Below are positions 56,501-64,000 of a stretch of 64,000 bases of DNA, piece after piece. The DNA is taken from the NCBI RefSeq assembly GCF_033115175.1, contig NC_084836.1:67480797-67544796 (forward strand), given 5' to 3'. Numbering within the stretch: position 1 is the first letter of the stretch; the number at the start of each line of letters is the position of its first letter. The position numbers and the translations under genes are program-made. The notes beneath the pieces were generated by a model. That model had not been told where the DNA came from. It worked only from the letters and a program-made list of their open reading frames with translations, and ran no database searches. Origin of the DNA: Lepus europaeus. Its lineage: Eukaryota; Chordata; Mammalia; Lagomorpha; Leporidae.

Positions 56501-59500
56501 ATTTTTTAAAAGGGCACCAAAAGTCTCCTTAAAGCTCAGAAGCTGTCATGATCTTCCCACGTTTGCCAGCGCCAGCTCTACAGACGTAGTTACAGAATCA
56601 GCTCAACACTCTCATACTTTCCCTTTGCTACAAAGTCCCTACGTGCCACATGCAGTTATGAAGAGACAACTCCAGTACCTGCAAACTCCAGCAAACTCCT
56701 ACAAGACCTGCAGGAATCTCCAAATTGCTTTAGCCTTGAGCTGTGTTTTGAAACGCTTAGGTACCAAACAGTTCAGAGACAGGAAAGGAGGGTTAAAGAC
56801 TGGATCTTGGTAAGGGAAGGGGGAGCAGCACTGAACCAGCCAGGTCTCCAACGCTACAGGTCCATGTGACCCACCAGACACCAGTGAGGAAGGAAGTCAC
56901 ACACACCATGACCAAAGGCTGGCCCTGGGAACAGCTCACCCAGCACTCCAGGCCCAGGGACTGCTCAGGGTCACAAAACTGCTGACATAAACACCGACGA
57001 TGCCGGGACAAAGTGAACGGTCAAAGAGGCTCCAGAATCAAACCCATCGTTTACCTCTATCCTGCTGCCCATTCCTCAGATTTCCCAGCAGGAGATGCGA
57101 AACTCCCATCAGTCCATGCTAACCCAAACAGAGCCCACCGATCTAGCACTGCCAAGCCGCTGCGTGACTTGGTGACGGGCAGTGGCAGTGACCATATCCA
57201 CCCTGGTCTGACTTACTTCTGCCAGAAGCGGCTGCAGTCCCAGTCTGCGATGACTCACTTCCTGTCCTTGACCGCTCGCGTTCCTGAGTTTCTTCACTTC
57301 GCCAGCTTGGGTGCCTGCACAGAAGTGACGTCACAAAACACATCATTATGTCCTGTCAATCAAGGTCTCCCTGGACCTGTGCTGAGCCTTGAGAACCAAC
57401 ACCCATCATCATCAGACGATACTTGCTCTCTATCCCTGGGTGCCTATGTGTGCAGGCATGTGCAGGTACCGTTTCCTCACATGACTTGAGAGTCACAGAT
57501 ACTCAGACACAGCTTGGGCTCTAAATCCTGCAAGAATCAGTTATTTATTTATTTTTTGACAGGCAGAGTTAGACAGTGAGAGAGAGAGAAAGGACTTCCT
57601 TTCGTTGGTTCACCCCCCAAATGGCTGTTATGGCTGGCGCGCAGCACTGATCCAAAGCCAGGAGCCAGGTGCTTCTCCTGGTCTCTCACAGGGTGCAGGG
57701 CCCAAGCACTTGGGCCATCCTCCACTGCCTTCCCGGGCCACAGCAGAGAGCTGGACTGGAAGAGGAGCAACCGGGACAGAATCCGGCGCCCTGACCGGGA
57801 CTAGAATCCGGTGTGCCGGCGCCGCAGGCGGAGGATTAGCCTAGTGAGCTGCAGCGCCGGCCAAGAATCAGTTATTAAAGTGCATTCTCCTCCAGGGCTG
57901 GCACTTGGCGCAGTGCTTCCGACACGGCCTGGGAGACCTGCGTTCTGTCCTGGATGCCTGGGCTGGAGTCCTGGCTCCGCTCGATTCCAGCTTCCTCCTA
58001 CGTGTACCCCGGGGGGGGAAGACGTGGTGGCTCAAGTGGCTGGGTCCCTGCATTAATGCAGGAGGCTTGATCAATGTCCCCGCTCCCAGCTTTGATCAAC
58101 CAATGGGAGATCTCTCTGCCTTTCAAATACATTTAAGAAAATATTCTCTCACACAATCTGTGCTGGACTTCTCTACTGTTAATCCTGTAAGCCATTTGTA
58201 ACAAGCCTGGTTCTTCAGAACCATTAACTTACTTCTTAAAACTTATTTACTAAGCCGGCGCCGTGGCTCAACAGGCTAATGCTCTGCCTAGCGGCGCCGG
58301 CACACCAGGTTCTAGTCCCGGTCGGGGCGCCGGATTCTATCCCGGTTGCCCCTCTTCCAGGCCAGCTCTCTGCTGTGGCCCAGGAAGGCAGTGGAGGATG
58401 GCCCAAGTGCTTGGGCCCTGCACCCGCATGGGAGACCAGGAGAAGCACCTGACTCCTGGCTTTGGATCAGTGCGCCGCACCGGCCGCAGCGGCCATTGGA
58501 GGGTGAACCAATGGCAAAGGAAGACCTTTCTCTCCGTCTCTCTCTCTCACTGTCCACTCTGCCTGTCAAAACAAAACAAACAAAAAACTTATTTATTTAT
58601 TTACTTCGAAAGGCAGAGGACAGAGACAGAGGAGCAATGATATTCCATCTGCTGGTCCGCTCCCTGGATGCTGTGACGACTGGGGCTCAACAGGGGCCAA
58701 ACCACGAGCCAGGAATCCAGTCTGGGTCTCCCACGTGGGCGGCAGGAGCCTAATCCTTGAGCCACTTAACTCAGGCACTTTCACGTGACGTGGCATCCCA
58801 AATGGCACCTTCACCACTATGCCAAATGTCCAGCCCCAGAACATTAGGATTTTTTAAAGAGTCTTTATGCTAGTAAATACATGACTTTTTAATACTAAGT
58901 AAATAAAAAAATGATGATTTATTTGAAAGGCAGAATGAGAAGAGAGGGAGAGAGAAAAAGATCTTTCATTTGCTGGTTCACTCCCCAAATAGCAGCAGCA
59001 GCCAGGTATGGGCCAGGCTGAATGCAGGGGCAGGAACTCCACCGGTGGCCCAAGCCCTTGGGTCCCCCTCCACTGCTTCCCGAGACCCATCAACAGGGAG
59101 CTGGACTGGAAGCGGAGCGGCCGGGTTTGAATGGGCACTGATGATCTGGGATGCGGGCGCTGTCAATGGCAACGGCCAGCCACACAGTGCCCGCTGACAC
59201 TCTCCGTAGGGACTCCCGCAGCACACACACCAGTAATGCTGTGGAAGTACAAGTCGTGAAAAGCAGCACAGCCGTGACTTGCACACTCCTGTTGGAGAGT
59301 GCCGCCAGCTTCCGTCTGCGGTAGTTACTTAGCCCAGCAGGAGGCCTTATGAGAACTGTGAGGGCTGAGGGAACCACCTCACTGCTCAACTGCCCCCCCT
59401 TCAGACCGCCTCCCAGCCCCAGCCCAGCCCCCCGCCACATCCCCCAGTGCCGGGGGGAAGCCCCGGACCGAAGACTCGCCTCTCCCGGGGCCGCCGCTCC

Positions 59501-62500
59501 AGCTTGGGCTCGTCCAGCTGGCGCTGCAGCTTCTCCTGCTCCTTCTGCAGCCGCTCCTCGACTTCTCTCTCTCTAGCAGCTGTGTCGACGGGCTTTGCCC
59601 CTCCAAAGATAGAAGCCGCCCGACTGGACTGCGCAGCGCCAGCAGAGGAGTCGTCTTCCTTAGGTGTGCTCCGAGGCTTCAGGTTCAGTTTGGGTCTCTG
59701 GGGGGGACCTGTGTTAGATGAAACTCTAAGTAACGGTCCTCCTGATCAGCAGGGTCCCAGATGCAGCTCCATGACATGCGACACGGGACCCAGGTGAGAG
59801 GCCCGGCCAATCAGCAAGCAGCGGAGGCACCGGGTAGCGTAGGACAGGCAGCTGGCCCAGACTGCCACTGGGGGCACCCGCATCCCCCAGCCATCCAACT
59901 TCCTGCAAACGTGCGCTCTGGGAGGCACACGTGATGGCCCAAGGACTTGGTCCCTGCACCTATGAGGGAGACCTGGATGGAGCTCCTGGCTCTTGGCTTT
60001 GGCCTGGCCCAGCCTGACTACTGCAGGCATTTGCGGACAGAAGCACTTTTGTTCTCTTTCCCTCTCAAATAAAAACGTAAATAAATTAATCTTAAAAATA
60101 CCTGGTTGGGGCCGGCGCTGTGGCTCAACAGGCTAATCCTCCGCCTTGCGGCGCCGGCACACCGGGTTCTAGTCCTGGTTGGGGCTCCGGATTCTGTCCC
60201 GGTTGCCCCTCTTCCAGGCCAGCTCTCTGCTGTGGCCAGGGAGTGCAGTGGAGGATGGCCCAAGTGCTTGGGCCCTGCACCCCATGGGAGACCAGGAGAA
60301 GCACCTGGCTCCTGCCATCGGATCAGCGTGGTGCGCTGGCCGCGGCGGCCATTGGAGGGTGAACCAACGGCAAAGGAAGACCTTTCTCTCTGTCTTTCTC
60401 TCACTATCCACTCTGCCTGTCAAAAATAAAAAAAAATAAAAAAAAAAAAAAAAGAGAGAAGAAAAAATATCTGGTTGGAAGGTGACCTGCAGTGCACTGC
60501 TTAGCGAGACACGTGCTTCATGTACAGACTAAACTGCCAACTTATACAGCTTCTGAGACACACGGCTAATATGTTTAACTTTGTAGTGACATTATCTTCA
60601 CTTAAAAAAAAAGTTTGAATTTACTTGAAAGGCAGAATGAGAGAGATCAAGTTTCTACCTGCTGGTTCATGCCTCAAAATGCCTGCAACAGCCAGGGGCG
60701 AGGAACTCACCCAGGTCTCCCACGTGGGTGTCAGAGGCCAAGCACTCAAGTCACCATCCGCTGCCCTCCAGGATACACGGTACTAGGAAGCTGCATCGGA
60801 TGCCAAGGCAAGACTTGATCCCAGAACTCTGCAACTGGATGCAGGCAGCAAGTGGCAGCTTAGCCCACTGCCCAACACCTGCCTGCACCTATTTCTACTT
60901 TTAAAAATAAAGCTGGGGCTCACCAGGAGTCGTTCCCTTGAGGTTCATAGCTGATCTTTGCTAGACCAAAGAATAAAGTCTGTATTACTGCAGCTCCACT
61001 GCCTCCTTCCTGACAGTACACCACAACCCTTCTTCAGTCAATACCCATTCACCCAACAAATAATCTAAGCACCCACATGTCAGATACTGTGCCAAGGCCA
61101 GATACACGACGGCAGGCTTCCCCCCGCTGACAGGGAGTTCAATTAGTCAGAGGGCCCAAGTGACAAGAACATGGGGTGCATTATCTGTGTGAAATGCACA
61201 CGCCGGGACTGCGGGGGAGCCCACGAAGGCCCCGAGTGCTAACACCGTATCCGAGGAAAGAGCAGGCGACAACACCGAAGAAGCCAACTGCAGGCCAACA
61301 GTGAAGGCTGGGCTGGACACGAGCAAGGCTGACAGGAGGGGTAACGCAATTCCGTCTTGTCCAGAAAGACATCTGACCGCTGTGAAGACTGGCGCAGGGC
61401 AGGGAAAGCCCGTGGAGAAAACTTCGAGTCACGTGGGTGCAGCAATGGGGCCTAATTAGAGGGGCAGCACGGCTGGGGCTAAGACAGACACTGCTTGGGC
61501 TGCCTGCATCCCATATCGGAGGGCCTGGGTTTCCGTCCCAGCTCTGCTTCCTGCTACTGGGAATCCTGGAGGCAGCAGAGACGGTTCTAGTAGTTAGATC
61601 CCGCCCCAGCCCCGATGTTGTGGGAATCTGATGAGTTAACCAGTGGACGGAAGAACAATCCAGACGGCATCAACACCAGACAGCGGCAGGGACTTGAGAT
61701 GAGGGGACAGATCTTGGAGCAGGACCAACAGCAGGGCAAAGCTGGGTGTGAGGCTACTGGGGAGGTAAGGAGCTGAGGAAGAGAAGGCCAGGAGTCCCAT
61801 CTCTCCTCCTGCTAAAGCAGCTCACACAGATTCACACAATGGACAATCCGTCAAGGGCGTGCAGCGTAGTGTCGGTACCAAGTGCATGTTCACTAAGCGT
61901 CAGCTAGTATTTGTATTTTTAGGCCTCCAGCTTGAAGAAATACATTAACAGCTGTGTTTTTAAGAATTAATTTAGGGGCTGGCATAATGGTGTAATAGGT
62001 TAAGCCTCCGCCTGTGGCCCCAACATCCCATCTGGGCACCAGTTGGGAATTCCAGCTGCTCCACTTCCGATCCACCTCCTGATGATGGCCTGGGGAAGCA
62101 ACACAGGATGGCCCAAGTGCCTGGGCTCCTGCACCCTTGTGAAGACCTGGAAGAAGCTCCTGGCTCCAGATTGGCCCAGCTTCAGCCGTTTTGGCCATTC
62201 GGGGAGCGGACTGACAGATGGAAGACCTCTGTCTCTCCCTCTCTGTTTGTAACTCTGCCTCTGAAATAAATTAACAAATCTAAAAAAAAAAAAAAAAAAA
62301 TGTTTCAAGAATGAATTTAAAACAAAAAAAAACAAATGGGAGCTCTTGTGGTTTGTGTTTTGTCAGATGGGGGATTAGACAACTCCATGCAGTGGGATTT
62401 CCACCTGGCTCTAACAAACTCTGTTCTTGCCTGTACTTCCTGCCTGGCCGTCCAGGTCTACCTTCCCTCTTCCGGGAAAATCCCAGGAGAGGATGGACAG

Positions 62501-63461
62501 AGAGCCCTCGGCACGAAGGCTGAGATGGGATGGTGAATAAGGAAGGCAGAAAAATGTGGGGCCAAATACCCTAACCTTTCTGACGCCATCACCTCAGTTA
62601 GAACGACACAACCTGCGACAAGTCAGACTGGCAACACAACACATCTTGCAGGCTGTATTTTAGAAGACGCACCAAAATCTCCCCCGTACTGTGGTGTAAT
62701 GGCAGTGGAAATCAGTAGTGCTTGCTTTCTAACCTCTCAGTGCCCATCGCTGGTCACGAGATTATGGTAATCTGAATGTGAATTCTTTTGCTTGAAAAAT
62801 GGGGCGCTAAGCCACCAATGCGAAGTGTCATTCTAAGTGGGATCATAACGACCCTTTGAGTGGAGGCCTCCTCGCTGCGGCAGGTGAGCGGGACAGAACT
62901 CGACGTGGTTCATCTCCATGAGGCTGTCCACATCCCTGCTGCCCGCTCCACAGCGTGGACCCTCGACCCGTGCCCACTCCAGGAGCCAGAAGCAGGCTGC
63001 AAAGATCCCAGCGTCCCCAGCGTCTGCTCCATCAGGAAAGCAAGAGAACACGATTACCTCTGTCCTCCCGCCTGTAGTCGTCCCGGGAGTAATCGTCTCT
63101 GGAGCCCCACGGCCGGTCGTCCCGTCTGTCATAGCGGTCTTCGTAGCGGTCCCCGCCTCCCCTGTAGTCGTCATCCCTGCGGTACCCACTACCAAACGCT
63201 CTTCTGCCACTGCCTAGCCTGGAGTCATAGCCTGCAAACACACCCCAAGTTGCAACTGTCACACTGGAGGGTAAGAGGACAACACAGTAGTGTTTCAAAG
63301 ACAGCAATGTGCTTTTTACTCACCCCGATCGTAGTCTCGGCTGCCCCGGTCGTCATAGCGATCCCGACCCCCGTATCGATCCATGTCCCGGCGTGGGCCA
63401 TCCCGATACCCGTCCCGGTACCCATCCCGATACCGGTCTGAATCGTAACGATCCCGATACT
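53530..63461 (-). CDS. EIF4B: Eukaryotic translation initiation factor 4B, 3' part
   Basis: eIF4B stimulates the eIF4A helicase and helps mRNA bind the 43S ribosomal complex in the cytoplasm. Nine coding exons are present: 63461-63324, 63231-63058, 59708-59480, 57314-57217, 56113-55900, 55398-55343, 54896-54791, 53923-53851 and 53610-53530, about 389 codons of the roughly 611 in human. The first two encode most of the DRYG region, rich in Asp, Arg, Tyr and Gly with tandem RDGY units, which mediates self-association and eIF3 binding. The third holds a charged helix (EVEERLQKEQEKLQRQ). The Arg/Ser-rich tail includes a basophilic-kinase type RRRESEKS site and ends GEDDAE before the stop. The exon at 59480 uses a GC donor. 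The 5' exons with the RRM lie beyond base 64,000. Introns are packed with CSINEs; the exons are intact. Confidence 0.96.
54142..54404 (+). mobile_element. CSINE, shortened
   Basis: Plus copy with internal deletions in EIF4B, between the 53923 and 54791 exons. Ends in AATAAATAAATCTTAAAATT plus an A run. Confidence 0.87.
54440..54745 (-). mobile_element. Old CSINE-like SINE
   Basis: Minus, diverged copy resembling the 21419 element (shared CACTGCCGCCTCCCAGCGTG block), so of the same older subfamily. Ends about 45 bases from an EIF4B exon. Confidence 0.7.
57546..57861 (-). mobile_element. CSINE, young subtype, with target-site duplication
   Basis: Minus full-length copy in an EIF4B intron, with a perfect 15-base duplication CAAGAATCAGTTATT (57531-57545 and 57862-57876). 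Confidence 0.95.
57893..58140 (+). mobile_element. Old CSINE, diverged
   Basis: Plus copy beginning CCAGGGCTGGCACTTGG with rearranged body and a TTTCAAATACATTTAAG tail. Low similarity to younger copies. Confidence 0.65.
58253..58583 (+). mobile_element. CSINE, young subtype, with target-site duplication
   Basis: Plus copy with a GGCTCAACAGGCTAATGC head. The 12-base flank AAAACTTATTTA (ending 58249; again 58584-58595) overlaps the tail of the adjacent inverted SINE, so this copy landed at the TTAAAA-type tail of an older element. Confidence 0.92.
58588..58838 (-). mobile_element. CSINE, diverged, target of a later insertion
   Basis: Minus copy starting TTATTTATTTATTTACTTCG and ending near GCCAAATGTCCAGCCCC. 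It forms a tight inverted pair with the copy before it. Confidence 0.82.
58912..59190 (-). mobile_element. CSINE, diverged
   Basis: Minus copy: GATTTATTTGAAAGGCAGAATG, purine tract, body, and a poorly preserved head. Confidence 0.82.
59935..60093 (+). mobile_element. CSINE 3' fragment
   Basis: Plus fragment from GATGGCCCAAGGACTTGG to TAAATTAATCTTAAAA; its tail served as the insertion point for the next element. Confidence 0.78.
60110..60462 (+). mobile_element. CSINE, young subtype, with target-site duplication
   Basis: Full-length plus copy flanked by AAAAATAYCTGGTTGG (60094-60109 and about 60463-60478, one mismatch). Body nearly identical to the 42106 copy. Confidence 0.94.
60608..60885 (-). 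mobile_element. CSINE, diverged
   Basis: Minus copy: TTTACTTGAAAGGCAGAATG, then a degraded body with CCCACGTGGGTG and a GCTTAGCCCACTG head remnant. Confidence 0.8.
61490..61640 (+). mobile_element. Possible CSINE fragment
   Basis: CTGCCTGCATCCCATATCGG-AGGGCCTGGGTTTCC resembles a CSINE head/body junction, followed by about 100 bases of body-like sequence without a tail. Confidence 0.5.
61975..62306 (+). mobile_element. CSINE with target-site duplication
   Basis: Plus copy in the large EIF4B intron with 13-base flanks AAGAATKAATTTA (61962-61974 and 62307-62319, one mismatch) and an 18-base A tail. Confidence 0.92.
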
Positions 63462-63479
63462 CTAGAGGAGAGAGACAGG

Positions 63480-64000
63480 TAACATTGTCCCCTTTTCTCT
63501 GACCCCATTAACATTAAGAGAAACAAACACTCTGGTGTCTTAGTTTCCACAAAGACAAATCACAGTATTTCCCCAAGTGGAAGAATTTGTGCAGTATGGA
63601 ATTTTTCTCAGTATTGGACTTCTTCAAAAAATGTCTCGAGTGAAACCAACTTTGCTGGCCAATGACTGGGGATGAGGGATACGAGTGGAAAGAATGTCTA
63701 CATCCCATAATGGACTTCAGGGGGACAAGAGGCTGCAGGTCAGAAGCAGCCAGCACAGAACCAATCAGGTTACAGCCGGCGCCTCACCCGCCGGAAGCCA
63801 GAGGACCAGTCACCACACTGTGACAGGGACAGAAAAAACAGCCAGCCAGCACGTGCCTCCAGGCTCCGGAACGGAGCATTTCAGCTCTGACTACCCAAAT
63901 GGCAGAGATGAACAAGCATCTAGTGCCGCCAAAGTTTAAGGGCTTAAGTCAACTCTGGTATCGCTGATCATAATTTAAAATAATACAAACGCTCTCAAAG
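63480..64000. other. EIF4B intron, 5' edge of window
   Basis: Intronic sequence upstream of the exon at 63461. I looked for the preceding EIF4B exon (the DSFDDY / GDDSFGDK region) and found none before base 64,000. Confidence 0.6.

Noticed and set aside
63480-64000. The EIF4B exon preceding 63461
   Set aside because: No minus-strand frame with the expected Asp/Ser/Phe-rich and GDDSFGDK-type sequence was found; the intron runs past the window edge.
1-64000. CRISPR arrays, bacterial operons, phage or plasmid modules
   Set aside because: The sequence is vertebrate nuclear DNA with spliced genes and lagomorph SINEs. The only regularly repeated units are SINEs, microsatellites and one short tandem repeat.

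Overview
The window is nuclear DNA of a placental mammal and carries part of a gene-dense, GC-rich neighbourhood. Some thirty copies of the tRNA-derived C-repeat SINE (CSINE) family, on both strands and several with intact target-site duplications, point to a lagomorph, most likely rabbit. Gene identities rest on conserved protein families, on exon phases that fit together, and on a gene order matching human 12q13.13 (SOAT2, IGFBP6, SPRYD3, TNS2, EIF4B), here read in the reverse direction.

Layout: 1-450 holds only the first coding exon of SOAT2 (minus strand, gene leaves the window at base 1). 1,425-4,981 is IGFBP6 (minus, four coding exons). 5-19 kb is a repeat-filled spacer with CSINEs, a decayed class I (gammaretrovirus-like) endogenous retrovirus with gag and pol remnants on the plus strand, and an old L1 tail. 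19.4-33.6 kb is SPRYD3 (plus, 11 coding exons, 442 residues), starting in a CpG-rich promoter with two inverted CCAAT boxes. 33.8-46.3 kb is TNS2/tensin-2 (minus, 29 coding exons, 1,409 residues), convergent with SPRYD3; a CpG island at 48.2-49.0 kb and a distal candidate exon near 50.5 kb suggest alternative 5' ends. 51.7-64 kb is the 3' two thirds of EIF4B (minus, nine coding exons plus a long 3' UTR); its RRM-coding 5' exons lie beyond base 64,000.

The genes share no pathway. SOAT2 esterifies cholesterol, IGFBP6 is a secreted IGF-II antagonist, SPRYD3 is an intracellular double-SPRY protein of unknown function, TNS2 is a focal-adhesion adaptor with C1, phosphatase-like/C2, SH2 and PTB domains, and EIF4B helps eIF4A during translation initiation. 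No prokaryote-style operon, CRISPR array or novel enzymatic system is present. The points most worth checking are two single-base insertions that break IGFBP6 exon 1 as written, a shortened IGFBP6 linker, overlapping upstream ORFs before a weak SPRYD3 start codon, unlisted candidate first exons upstream of TNS2, a GC-AG intron in EIF4B, a 40-base poly-C tract, and an HNF1-like site upstream of SOAT2.
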